A stretch of DNA of 64,000 bases from Hydractinia symbiolongicarpus (Eukaryota > Cnidaria > Hydrozoa > Anthoathecata > Hydractiniidae). The notes under the pieces were generated by a model. The model was given only the letters and a program-made list of their open reading frames with translations, was not told the origin of the DNA and made no database searches. Where the stretch lies: positions 7,256,001-7,320,000 of the forward strand of contig NC_079876.1 in NCBI RefSeq assembly GCF_029227915.1. The letters run 5' to 3'. Made by a program: the position numbers and the translations under genes. This document shows positions 24,559 through 35,777 of the stretch, piece by piece; within the stretch, counting starts at the first letter, position 1; every line of letters begins with the position of its first letter.

Positions 24559-26987
24559 TGCGTTTTAGTGGTGAAAAAATAATTTAAAAAATCGTTCGGG
24601 AAATGAGTTTACTCCCGGGGTACTTTCTTTGTATACTTTTGACTAAACGGGCCGCGTCCGGGATTTTCCGGAAATTGCGGATTTTGGTTTGCCGGCGGCT
24701 AAACTTCTTTTATTTAGCGTCCCATCAAATATGAAAATATTTTTAAAAACTACAAGTCTCATGCGTTTAGTGGTAAAAAAATAATATAAAAAATCGTTCG
24801 GGAAATGAGTTTACTCCCGGGGTACTTTCTTTGTATACTTTTGACTATACGGGCCGAGTCCGGGATTTACGGGAAAACGCGGCATGTCGTTTGTTGGCGA
24901 TTAAACCTCTTTCATTAAGCGTCTCATCAAAAATGAAAACATTTTTGAAAACTACAAGTCTCATGCGTTTTAGTGGTGAAAAAATAATTTAAAAAATCGT
25001 TCGGGAAATGAGTTTACTCCCGGGGTACTTTCTTTGTATACTTTTGACTATACGGGCCGAGTCCGGGATTTACGGGAAATCGCGGATTCTCGTTTGCCGG
25101 CGATTAAACTTCTTTTATTTAGCGTCCCATCAAATATGAAAATATTTTTGAAAACTACAAGTCTCATGCGTTTAGTGGTAAAAAAATAATATAAAAAATC
25201 GTTCGGGAAATGAGTTTACTCCCTGGGTACTTTCTTTGTATACATTCGACTATACGGCCAAGCCCCGGATTTACGGGAAAACGCGGCATGTCGTTTGCCG
25301 GCGATTAAACCTCTTTCATTAGGCGTCTCATCAAAAATGAAAACATTTTTGAAAACTACAAGTCTCATGCGTTTTAGTGGTGAAAAAATAATTTAAAAAA
25401 TCGTTCGGGAAATGAGTTTACTCCCGGGGTACTTTCTTTGTATACTTTTGACTATACGGGCCGAGTCCGGGATTTATGGGAAATCGCGGATTCTCGTTTG
25501 CCGGCGATTAAACTTCTTTTATTTAGCGTTCCATCAAATATGAAAATATTTTTGAAAACTACAAGTCTCATGCGTTTAGTGGTAAAAAAATAATATAAAA
25601 AATCGTTCGGGAAATGAGTTTACTCCCTGGGTACTTTCTTTGTATACTTTTGTCTATACGGGTCGAGTCCGGGGTTTACGGGAAATGGCGGGTTTTCGTT
25701 TGCCGGCGATTAAACTTCTTTTATTCAGCGTCTCATCAAAAATGAAAACATTTTTGAAAACCACAAGTCTCATGCGTTTTAGTGGTGAAAAGATAATTTA
25801 AAAAATCGTTTTGGAAATGAGTTTACTCACAGGGTACTTTCTTTGTATACATTCGACTATACGGGCCAAGCCCGGGATTTACGGGAAATCGTGGATTTTC
25901 GTTTGCTGGCGATTAAACCACTTTCATTAAGCGTCTCAGCCAAAATGAAAACATTTTTGAAAACTACAAGTCTCATGCGTTTTAGTGGTGAAAAAATAAT
26001 TTAAAAAATCGTTCGGGAAATGAGTTTACTCCCGGGGTACTTTCTTTGTATACTTTTGACTATACGGGCCGAGTCCGGGATTTACGGGAAATCGCGGATT
26101 CTCGTTTGCCGGCGATTAAACTTCTTTTATTTAGCGTCCCATCAAATATGAAAATATTTTTGAAAACTACAAGTCTCATGCGTTTAGTGGTAAAAAAATA
26201 ATATAAAAAATCGTTCGGGAAATGAGTTTACTCCCTGGGTACTTTCTTTGTATACATTCGACTATACGGCCAAGCCCCGGATTTACGGGAAAACGCGGCA
26301 TGTCGTTTGCCGGCGATTAAACCTCTTTCATTAAGCGTCTCATCAAAAACGAAAACATTTTTGAAAACTACAAGTCTCATGCGTTTTAGTGGTGAAAAAA
26401 TAATTTAAAAAATCGTTCGGGAAATGAGTTTACTCCCGGGGTACTTTCTTTGTATACTTTTGACTATACGGGCCGAGTCCGGGATTTATGGGAAATCGCG
26501 GATTCTCGTTTGCCGGCGATTAAACTTCTTTTATTTAGCGTTCCATCAAATATGAAAATATTTTTGAAAACTACAAGTCTCATGCGTTTAGTGGTAAAAA
26601 AATAATATAAAAAATCGTTCGGGAAATGAGTTTACTCCCTGGGTACTTTCTTTGTATACTTTTGTCTATACGGGTCGAGTCCGGGGTTTACGGGAAATGG
26701 CGGGTTTTCGTTTGCCGGCGATTAAACTTCTTTTATTCAGCGTCTCATCAAAAATGAAAACATTTTTGAAAACCACAAGTCTCATGCGTTTTAGTGGTGA
26801 AAAGATAATTTAAAAAATCGTTTTGGAAATGAGTTTACTCACAGGGTACTTTCTTTGTATACATTCGACTATACGGGCCAAGCCCGGGATTTACGGGAAA
26901 TCGTGGATTTTCGTTTGCTGGCGATTAAACCACTTTCATTAAGCGTCTCAGCAAAAATGAAAACATTTCTAAAAACTACAAGTCTCA
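24559..26987 (+). repeat. 12-mer HOR copy 1, 2,429 bp
   Basis: It starts with a diagnostic monomer carrying GACTAAACGGG, GATTTTCCGG and GCCGGCGGCTAAAC (about 24,641-24,705). It contains an internal 5-mer repeat of 1,012 bp (GTCTATACGG at 25,652 and 26,664). Several D monomers have CGCGGATTCTCG, and the T3 monomers have ACGGCCAAGCCCC, one G short. Confidence 0.9.
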
Positions 26988-29416
26988 TGCGTTTTAGTGG
27001 TGAAAAAATAATTTAAAAAATCGTTCGGGAAATGAGTTTACTCCCGGGGTACTTTCTTTGTATACTTTTGACTAAACGGGCCGCGTCCGGGATTTTCCGG
27101 AAATTGCGGATTTTGGTTTGCCGGCGGCTAAACTTCTTTTATTTAGCGTCCCATCAAATATGAAAATATTTTTAAAAACTACAAGTCTCATGCGTTTAGT
27201 GGTAAAAAAATAATATAAAAAATCGTTCGGGAAATGAGTTTACTCCCGGGGTACTTTCTTTGTATACTTTTGACTATACGGGCCGAGTCCGGGATTTACG
27301 GGAAAACGCGGCATGTCGTTTGTTGGCGATTAAACCTCTTTCATTAAGCGTCTCATCAAAAATGAAAACATTTTTGAAAACTACAAGTCTCATGCGTTTT
27401 AGTGGTGAAAAAATAATTTAAAAAATCGTTCGGGAAATGAGTTTACTCCCGGGGTACTTTCTTTGTATACTTTTGACTATACGGGCCGAGTCCGGGATTT
27501 ACGGGAAATCGCGGATTCTCGTTTGCCGGCGATTAAACTTCTTTTATTTAGCGTCCCATCAAATATGAAAATATTTTTGAAAACTACAAGTCTCATGCGT
27601 TTAGTGGTAAAAAAATAATATAAAAAATCGTTCGGGAAATGAGTTTACTCCCTGGGTACTTTCTTTGTATACATTCGACTATACGGCCAAGCCCCGGATT
27701 TACGGGAAAACGCGGCATGTCGTTTGCCGGCGATTAAACCTCTTTCATTAAGCGTCTCATCAAAAATGAAAACATTTTTGAAAACTACAAGTCTCATGCG
27801 TTTTAGTGGTGAAAAAATAATTTAAAAAATCGTTCGGGAAATGAGTTTACTCCCGGGGTACTTTCTTTGTATACTTTTGACTATACGGGCCGAGTCCGGG
27901 ATTTATGGGAAATCGCGGATTCTCGTTTGCCGGCGATTAAACTTCTTTTATTTAGCGTTCCATCAAATATGAAAATATTTTTGAAAACTACAAGTCTCAT
28001 GCGTTTAGTGGTAAAAAAATAATATAAAAAATCGTTCGGGAAATGAGTTTACTCCCTGGGTACTTTCTTTGTATACTTTTGTCTATACGGGTCGAGTCCG
28101 GGGTTTACGGGAAATGGCGGGTTTTCGTTTGCCGGCGATTAAACTTCTTTTATTCAGCGTCTCATCAAAAATGAAAACATTTTTGAAAACCACAAGTCTC
28201 ATGCGTTTTAGTGGTGAAAAGATAATTTAAAAAATCGTTTTGGAAATGAGTTTACTCACAGGGTACTTTCTTTGTATACATTCGACTATACGGGCCAAGC
28301 CCGGGATTTACGGGAAATCGTGGATTTTCGTTTGCTGGCGATTAAACCACTTTCATTAAGCGTCTCAGCAAAAATGAAAACATTTTTGAAAACTACAAGT
28401 CTCATGCGTTTTAGTGGTGAAAAAATAATTTAAAAAATCGTTCGGGAAATGAGTTTACTCCCGGGGTACTTTCTTTGTATACTTTTGACTATACGGGCCG
28501 AGTCCGGGATTTACGGGAAATCGCGGATTCTCGTTTGCCGGCGATTAAACTTCTTTTATTTAGCGTCCCATCAAATATGAAAATATTTTTGAAAACTACA
28601 AGTCTCATGCGTTTAGTGGTAAAAAAATAATATAAAAAATCGTTCGGGAAATGAGTTTACTCCCTGGGTACTTTCTTTGTATACATTCGACTATACGGCC
28701 AAGCCCCGGATTTACGGGAAAACGCGGCATGTCGTTTGCCGGCGATTAAACCTCTTTCATTAAGCGTCTCATCAAAAATGAAAACATTTTTGAAAACTAC
28801 AAGTCTCATGCGTTTTAGTGGTGAAAAAATAATTTAAAAAATCGTTCGGGAAATGAGTTTACTCCCGGGGTACTTTCTTTGTATACTTTTGACTATACGG
28901 GCCGAGTCCGGGATTTATGGGAAATCGCGGATTCTCGTTTGCCGGCGATTAAACTTCTTTTATTTAGCGTTCCATCAAATATGAAAATATTTTTGAAAAC
29001 TACAAGTCTCATGCGTTTAGTGGTAAAAAAATAATATAAAAAATCGTTCGGGAAATGAGTTTACTCCCTGGGTACTTTCTTTGTATACTTTTGTCTATAC
29101 GGGTCGAGTCCGGGGTTTACGGGAAATGGCGGGTTTTCGTTTGCCGGCGATTAAACTTCTTTTATTCAGCGTCTCATCAAAAATGAAAACATTTTTGAAA
29201 ACCACAAGTCTCATGCGTTTTAGTGGTGAAAAGATAATTTAAAAAATCGTTTTGGAAATGAGTTTACTCACAGGGTACTTTCTTTGTATACATTCGACTA
29301 TACGGGCCAAGCCCGGGATTTACGGGAAATCGTGGATTTTCGTTTGCTGGCGATTAAACCACTTTCATTAAGCGTCTCAGCAAAAATGAAAACATTTCTA
29401 AAAACTACAAGTCTCA
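26988..29416 (+). repeat. 12-mer HOR copy 2, 2,429 bp
   Basis: The diagnostic GACTAAACGG of copy 1 (24,641) recurs at 27,070. I saw only a handful of point differences from copy 1, for example AGGCGTCTC (25,321) versus AAGCGTCTC, AGCCAAAATG (25,938) versus AGCAAAAATG, and AAACGAAAAC (26,347) versus AAATGAAAAC. There is no third copy: at 29,417 the sequence changes to another monomer. Confidence 0.9.
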
Positions 29417-29818
29417 TGCGTTTTAGTGGTGAAAAAATAATTTAAAAAATCGTTCGGGAAATGTGTTTACTCACAGGGTACTTTCTTTGTATACATTCGA
29501 CTATACGGGCTAAGCCCGGGATTTACGGGAAATCGCGGGATTTCGTTTGCCGGCGATTAAACATCTTTCATTAAGCGTCTCATCAAAAATGAAAACATTT
29601 TTGAAAACTACAAGTCTCATGCGTTTTAGTGGTGAAAAAATAATTTAAAAAATCGTTCGGGAAATGAGTTTACTCCCTGGGTACTTTCTTTGTATACTTT
29701 TGACTATACGGGCAGAGTCCGGGATTTACGGGAAATCGCAGGTTTTCGTTTGCCGGCGATTAAACTTCTTTCATTCAGCGTCTCATCAAAAATGAAAACA
29801 TTTTTGAAAACTACAAGT
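29417..29818 (+). repeat. Last two + monomers before the orientation switch
   Basis: 29,417-29,619 is T2-like with GGGCTAAGCCCGGG. 29,620-29,818 is a T1/T2 mixture (GGGCAGAGTCCGG with CTTCTTTCATTCAGCG), cut four bases before its normal end. Neither belongs to the 12-mer next to it. Confidence 0.85.
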
Positions 29819-29830
29819 TGAGGCTTGGCC
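29812..29830. other. Orientation switch (inversion junction) in the satellite
   Basis: The last + monomer (29,620-29,818) stops at ACAAGT, four bases before its normal end. From 29,822 the sequence GGCTTGGCCCG is the reverse complement of monomer positions about 100 down to 90. The three bases TGA at 29,819-29,821 fit neither side, so they look like filler, and I see no microhomology. The two arms converge (tail to tail). The join could be a true inversion breakpoint, a recombination between oppositely oriented arrays, or an assembly join. Confidence 0.9.
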
Positions 29831-30386
29831 CGTGTAGTCGAATGTATACAAAGAAAGTACCCTGTGAGTAAACTCATTTCCGAATCGATTTTTTCAATTA
29901 TCTTTTCACCACTAAAACGCATGAGACTTGCAGTTTTCAAAAATGTTTTCATTTTTGATGAGACTCTTAATAAAAGAGTGTTACTCGCCGGAAAACGAAA
30001 TCCCGCGATTTCCCGTAAATCCCGGGCTTGGCCCGTATAGTCGAATGTATACAAGGAAATTACCCAGGGAGTAAACTCATTTCCGAATCGATTTTTTAAA
30101 TTATCTTTTCACCACTAAAACGCATGAGACTTGCAGTTTTCAAAAATGTTTTTATTTTTGATGAGACGCTTAATAAAAGAGGTTTAATCGCCGGCAAACG
30201 AAATCCCGCCATTTCCCGTAAATCCCGGGCTTGGCCCGTATAGTCGAATGTATACAAAGAAAGTAGCCAGGGAGTAAACTCATTTTCCGAACGATTTTTT
30301 AAATTATATTTTCACCACTAAGTACCCAGGGAGTAAACTCATTTCCGGAACGATTTTTTAAATTTTTTTTTCACCACTAAAACGCA
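29822..30386 (-). repeat. Monomers next to the switch, ending in a C monomer
   Basis: The monomers carry the ATTTCCGAATCGATTTTTT variant and CTTGCAG. The one at about 29,925-30,124 is diverged (GACTCTTAATAAAAGAGTG, 29,962-29,980). The C monomer is 30,125-30,386. The same pair of types precedes C monomers at 41.4, 42.9 and 61.4 kb. Confidence 0.82.
30125..30386 (-). repeat. C monomer (right arm 1), 262 bp
   Basis: The 59-bp extra piece joins at CACTAAGTACCC (about 30,317-30,328), with the same breakpoints as the left arm. The body is of the AAGCCC/GAATGTATAC type, unlike left-arm C monomers. The next monomer start has CGCACGAG. Confidence 0.9.
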
Positions 30387-31400
30387 CGAGACTTGTAGTT
30401 TTCAAAAATGTTTTCATTTCTGATGAGACGCTGAATAAAAGAAGTTTAATCGCCGGCAAACGAAAACCCAAGATTTCCCGGAAATCCCGGACTGGGGCCG
30501 TATAGTCAAAAGTATACAAAGAAAGTACCCATGAAGTAAACTCATTTCCCGAACGATTTTTTAAATTATTTTTTCACCACTAAAACGCGTGAGACTTGTA
30601 GTTTTCAGAAATGTTTTCATTTTTGATGAGACGCTTAATGAAAGAGGTTTAATCGCCGGCAAACGAAAACCCGCGATTTCCCGTAAATCCCGGGCTTGGC
30701 CCGTATAGACGAATGTATACAAAGAAAGTACCCAGGAAGTAAACTCATTTCCAAAACGATTTTTTAAATTATCTTTTCACCACTAAAACGCATAAGACTT
30801 GTAGTTTTCAAAAATGTTTTCATTTTTGATGAGACGCTGAATAAAAGAAGTTTAATCGCCGGCAAACGAAAACCCGCCATCTCCCGTAAACCCCGGACTC
30901 TGTCCGTATAGTCAAAAGTATACAAAGAAAGTACCCAGGGTGTAAACTAATTTCCCGAACGATTTTTTAAATTATTATTTCACCACTAAAGCCTATGAGA
31001 CTTGTAGTTTTTAAAATTGTTTTCATTTTTGATGAGTCGCTGAATAAAAGAAGTTTAATCGCCGGCAAACGAAAACCCGCGACTTCCCGTAAATCCCGGA
31101 CTCGGCCCGTATAGTCAGAAGTATGCAAAGAAAGTACCCAGGGTGTAAACTCATATCCCGAACGATTTTTAAATTATTATTTCACCACTAAAGCCCATGA
31201 GACTTGTAGTTTTTAAAAATGTTTTCATTTTTGATGAGACGCTGAATAAAAGAAGTTTAATCGCCGGCAAACGAAAACCCGCCATTTCCCGTACACCCTG
31301 GACTCGGCCCGTATAATCAAAAGTATACAAAGAAAGTACCCAGGGAGTAAACTCATTTCCCGAACGATTTTTTAAATTATTTTTTCACCACTAAAACGCA
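30387..31400 (-). repeat. T1-like and T4-like monomers with ACCCAAGATTT
   Basis: About five monomers beginning with the GAAAACCCAAGATTTCCC variant (about 30,463), then AGACGAATG, CTCTGTCCG, GAGTCGCTG and CAGAAGTATGCAAAG variants. The same set in the same order recurs near 32.1-33.0, 50.6-51.5, 55.35-56.2 and 57.65-58.5 kb, here with one monomer missing. Confidence 0.78.
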
Positions 31401-32008
31401 TGAGACTTGTAGTTTTCAAAAATATTTTCATATTTGATGGGACGCTAAATAAAAGAAGTTTAATCGCCGGCAAACGAGAATCCGCGATTTCCCGTAAATC
31501 CCGGACTCGGCCCGTATAGTCAAAAGTATACAAAGAAAGTACCCCGGGAGTAAACTCATTTCCCCAACGATTTTTTAAATTATTTTTTCACCACTAAAAC
31601 GCATGAGACTTGTAGTTTCCAAAAATGTTTTCATTTTTAATGAGACGCTTAATGAAAGATGTTTAATCGCCGGCAAACGACATGCCGCGTTTTCCTGTAA
31701 ATCCGGGGCTTGGCCCGTATAGTCGAATGTATACAAAGAAAGTACCCAGGGAGTAAACTCATTTCCCGAACGATTTTTTATATTATTTTTTTACCACTAA
31801 ACGCATGAGACTTGTAGTTTTCAAAAATATTTTCATATTTGATGGGACGCTAAATAAAAGAGGTTTAATCGCCGGAAAACGAAATCCCGCGATTTCCCGT
31901 AAATCCCGGGCTTGGCCCGTATAGTCGAATGTATACAAGGAAAGTACCCAGGGAGTAAACTCATTTCCGGAACGATTTTTTAAATTTTTTTTTCACCACT
32001 AAAACGCA
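31401..32008 (-). repeat. D-T3-D trimer, inverted copy of left-arm 12-mer material
   Basis: 31,401-31,603 is a D monomer with CGAGAATCCGCG (reverse of the left-arm CGCGGATTCTCG). 31,604-31,805 is T3 with CGACATGCCGCG and a D-style start. 31,806-32,008 is a D/T2 hybrid. The same 608 bp recurs at 60,809-61,416, exactly 29,408 bp away. These are the only D or T3 monomers seen in the right arm. Confidence 0.85.
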
Positions 32009-35000
32009 TGAGACTTGTAGTTTTCAAAAATGTTTTCATTTCTGATGAGACGCTGAATAAAAGAAGTTTAATCGCCGGCAAACGAAAACCCAAGATTTCC
32101 CGTAAATCCCGGACTCGGCCCGTATAGTCAAAAGTATACAAAGAAAGTACCCAGGGAGTAAACTCATTTCCCGAACGATTTTTTAAATTATTTTTTCACC
32201 ACTAAAACGCATGAGACTTGTAGTTTTCAGAAATGTTTTCATTTTTGATGAGACGCTTAATGAAAGTGGTTTAATCGCCGGCAAACGAAAACCCGCGATT
32301 TCCCGTAAATCCCGGGCTTGGCCCGTATAGACGAATGTATACAAAGAAAGTACCCAGGAAGTAAACTCATTTCTAAAACGATTTTTTAAATTATCTTTTC
32401 ACCACTAAAACGCATAAGACTTGTAGTTTTCAAAAATGTTTTCATTTTTGATGAGACGCTGAATAAAAGAAGTTTAATCGCCGGCAAACGAAAACCCGCC
32501 ATTTCCCGTAAACCCCGGACTCTGTCCGTATAGTCAAAAGTATACAAAGAAAGTACCCAGGGTGTAAACTAATTTCCCGAACGATTTTTTAAATTATTAA
32601 GTCACCACTAAAGCCTATGAGACTTGTAGTTTTTAAAAATGTTTTCATTTTTGATGAGTCGCTGAATAAAAGAAGTTTAATCGCCGGCAAACTAAAACCC
32701 GCGACTTCCCGTAAATCCCGGACTCGGCCCGTATAGTCAAAAGTATACAAAGAAAGTACCCAGGGAGTAAACTCATTTCCCGAACGATTTTTTAAATTAT
32801 ATTTTCACCACTAAAACGCATGAGACTTGTAGTTTTCAAAAATGTTTTCATTTTTGATGAGACGCTGAATGAAAGAAGTTTATTCGCCGGCAAACGAAAA
32901 CCTGCGATTTCCCGTAAATCCCGGACTCGGCCCGTATAGTCAGAAGTATGCAAAGAAAGTACCCAGGGTGTAAACTCAAATCCCGAACGATTTTTAAATT
33001 ATTATTTCACCACTAAAGCCCATGAGACTTGTAGTTTTTAAAAATGTTTTCATTTTTGATGAGACGCTGAATAAAAGAAGTTTAATCGCCGGCAAACGGA
33101 AACCCGCTATTTCCCGTACACCCTGGACTCGGCCCGTATAATCAAAAGTATACAAAGAAAGTACCCAGGGAGTAAACTCATTTCCCGAACGATTTTTTAA
33201 ATTATTTTTTCACCACTAAAACGCATGAGACTTGTAGTTTTCAAAAATGTTTTCATTTTTGATGAGACGCTGAATAAAAGAAGTTTAATCGCCGGCAAAC
33301 GAAAACTAGCCATTTCCCGTAAACCCCGGACTTGGCCCGCATAGTCAAAAGTATACAAAGAAAGTACCCAGGGAGTAAACTCATTTCCCGAACGATTTTT
33401 TAAATTATTTTTTCACCACTAAAACGCATGAGACTTGTAGTTTTCAAAAATGTTTTCATTTTTGATGAGACGCTGAATAAAAGAAGTGTAATCGCCGGCA
33501 AACGAGAACCTGCGATTTCCCGTAAATCCCGGACTCGGCCTGTATAGTCAAAAGTATACAAAGAAAGTACCCAGGGTGTAAACTCATTTCCCGAACGATT
33601 TTTTAAATTATTATTTCACCACTAAAGCCCATGAGACTTGTAGTTTTTAAAAATGTTTTCATTTTTGATGAGACACTGAAAAAAAGAAGTTTAAACACCG
33701 GCAAACGAAAACCTGCGATTTCCTGTAAATCCCGGACTCGGCCCGTATAGTCAAAAATATACAAAGAAAGTACCCAGGGAGTAAACTCATTTCCCGAACG
33801 ATTTTTTAAAATATTTTTTCACCACTAAAACGCATGAGACTTGTAGTTTTCAAAAATGTTTTTATTTTTGATGAGACGCTGAATAAAAGAAGTTTAATCG
33901 CCGGCAAACGAAAACTTGCGATTTCCCGTAAATCCCGGACTCGGCCCGTATAGTAAAGAAAGTACCCGGGATGTAAACTCATTTCCCGAACGATTTTTTA
34001 AATTATTATTTCACCACTAAAACCCATGAGACTTATAGTTTTTAAAAATGTTTTTATTTTTGATGAGACGCTGAATAAAAGAAGTTTAATCGCCGGCAAA
34101 CGAAAACCCGCCACTTCCCGTAAACCCCGGACTCGGCCCGTATAGTCAAAAGTATACAAAGAAATTACCCAGGGAGTAAACTCATTTTCCAAACGATTTT
34201 TTAAATTATTTTTTCACCACTACAACGCATAAGACCTGTAGTTTTTAAAAATGTTTTCATTTTTGATGAGACGCTGAATAAAAGAAGTTTAATCGCCGGC
34301 AAACGAAAACCTGCGATTTCCCGTAAATCCCGGACTCGGCCTGTGTAGTCAAAAGTATACAAAGAAAGTACCCAGGGAGTAAACTCATTTCCCAAACGAT
34401 TTTTTAAATTATTTTTTCACCACTAAAACGCATGAGACTTGTAGTTTTCAGAAATGTTTTCATTTTTGATGAGACGCTTAATGAAAGTGGTTTAATCGCC
34501 GGCAAACGAAAACCCGCGATTTCCCGTAAATCCCGGGCTTGGCCCGTATAGACGAATGTATACAAAGAAAGTACCCAGGAAGTAAACTCATTTCCAAAAC
34601 GATTTTTTAAATTATCTTTTCACCACTAAAACGCATAAGACTTGTAGTTTTTAAAAATGTTTTCATTTTTGATGAGACGCTGAATAAAAGAAGTATAATC
34701 GCCGGCAAACGAAAACCCGCCATTTCCCGTAAACCCCGGACTCTGTCCGTATAGTCAAAAGTATACAAAAAAAGTACCCAGGTTGTAAACTAATTTCCCA
34801 AACGATTTTTTAAATTATTATTTCACCACTAAAGCCCATGAGACTTGTAGTTTTTAAAAATGTTTTCATTTTTGATGAGTCGCTGAATAAAAGAAGTTTA
34901 ATCGCCGGCAAACGAAAACCCGCGACTTCCCGTAAATCCCGGACTCGGCCCGTATAGTCAAAAGTATACAAAAAAAGTACCCAGGGAGTAAACTCATTTC

Positions 35001-35244
35001 CCGAACGATTTTTTAAATTATATTTTCACCACTAAAACGCATGAGACTTGTAGTTTTCAAAAATGTTTTCATTTTTGATGAAACGCTGAATGAAAGAAGT
35101 TTATTCGCCGGCAAACGAAAACATGCGATTTCCCGTAAATCCCGGACTCGGCCCGTATAGTCAGAAGTATACAAAGAAAGTACCCAGGGTGTAAACTCAT
35201 TTCCCGAACGATTTTTTAAATTATTATTTGACCACTAAAGCCCA
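32009..35244 (-). repeat. Mixed T1/T4/A/B monomers
   Basis: Begins with the ACCCAAGATTT series (32,090 to about 33,000), followed by TACACCCTGG (about 33,117) and T1 variants, one A-B pair at 33,835-34,229, and a second AGACGAATG, CTCTGTCCG, GAGTCGCTG run. About 33.6-35.15 kb matches 62.47-64.0 kb at a constant offset of 28,858 bp. Confidence 0.8.
33835..34229 (-). repeat. A-B pair (right arm 1)
   Basis: B is 33,835-34,026 (192 bp, GTATAGTAAAGAAAG lacking the 11 bp). A is 34,027-34,229 with GAAATTACCCAGG. On the - strand A comes before B, as in the left arm, but the monomer after B is not C. Confidence 0.88.
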
Positions 35245-35371
35245 TGAGACCGCCATTTCCCGTAAACCCCGGACTCGGCCCGCATAGTCAAAAGTATACA
35301 AAGAAAGTACCCAGGGAGTAAACTCATTTCCCGAACGATTTTTTAAATTATTTTTTCACCACTAAAACGCA
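35245..35371 (-). repeat. Truncated monomer, 127 bp
   Basis: Normal TGAGAC at the boundary is joined directly to CGCCATTTCCC, removing 76 bp including the TTTTCATTTTTGATG dyad. The neighbours are full length. It is the largest internal deletion I saw in the window. Confidence 0.88.
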
Positions 35372-35777
35372 TGAGACTTGTAGTTTTCAAAAATGTTTTC
35401 ATGTTTGATGAGACGCTGAATAAAAGAAGTTTAATCGCCGGCAAACGAAAACCTGCGATTTCCCGTAAATCCCGGACTCGGCCCGTATAGTCAAAAGTAT
35501 ACAAAGAAAGTACCCAGGGTTTAAACTCATTTCCCGAACGATTTTTTAAATTATTATTTCACCACTAAAGCCCATAAGACTTGTAGTTTTTAAAAATGTT
35601 TTCATTTTTGATGAGACGCTGAATAAAATTAGTTTAAACGCCGGCAAACGAAAACCCGCGATTTCCCGTAAATCCCGGACTCGGCCCGTATAGTCAAAAG
35701 TATACAAAGAAAGTACCGAGGGAGTAAACTCATTTCCCGAACGATTTTTTAAAATATTTTTTCACCACTAAAACGCA
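35372..35777 (-). repeat. Two T1-like monomers between the truncated unit and the 6-mers
   Basis: Ordinary 203-bp monomers with GTTTAAACTC (about 35,520) and AAAATTAGTTTAAACGCC (about 35,627). Nothing else is present. Confidence 0.8.

Larger units (their letters stand above)
1..29818 (+). repeat. Left arm of satellite array, 203-bp monomers in + orientation
   Basis: About 147 head-to-tail monomers fill this span without interruption. The consensus monomer starts at TGCGTTTTAG and ends at AAGTCTCA, 203 bp. Its GC-rich core (monomer positions 91-140, about 62% GC) sits between AT-rich flanks (about 30% GC), and it carries 13 CpG dinucleotides by my count. I walked through every line and found no sequence that is not monomer-derived. 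Monomers fall into recurring types (T1, T2, T3, T4, D, A, B, C) arranged in higher-order repeats. I do not recognise the family by name. A centromeric, pericentromeric or other heterochromatic location is inferred from the architecture, not shown. Confidence 0.97.

Noticed and set aside
1-29818. CRISPR-like repeat-spacer structure
   Set aside because: There are no unique spacers. The 203-bp period is continuous, and variation is by subfamily.
29700-29950. Large palindrome or hairpin centred on the switch
   Set aside because: The joined monomer positions (199 and 100) are not complementary across the axis, and the first full units on each side are of different types, so there is no mirror symmetry beyond general family similarity.
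29704-30054. 116-codon - strand frame spanning the orientation switch
   Set aside because: It joins frames of the two arms by accident of the junction. Its C-terminal part is the antisense of the N-terminal part's repeat.
30300-30390. Transposon insertion or target-site duplication at the C monomer joins
   Set aside because: The extra 59 bp is monomer sequence in the same orientation. It is a partial tandem duplication, not foreign DNA.
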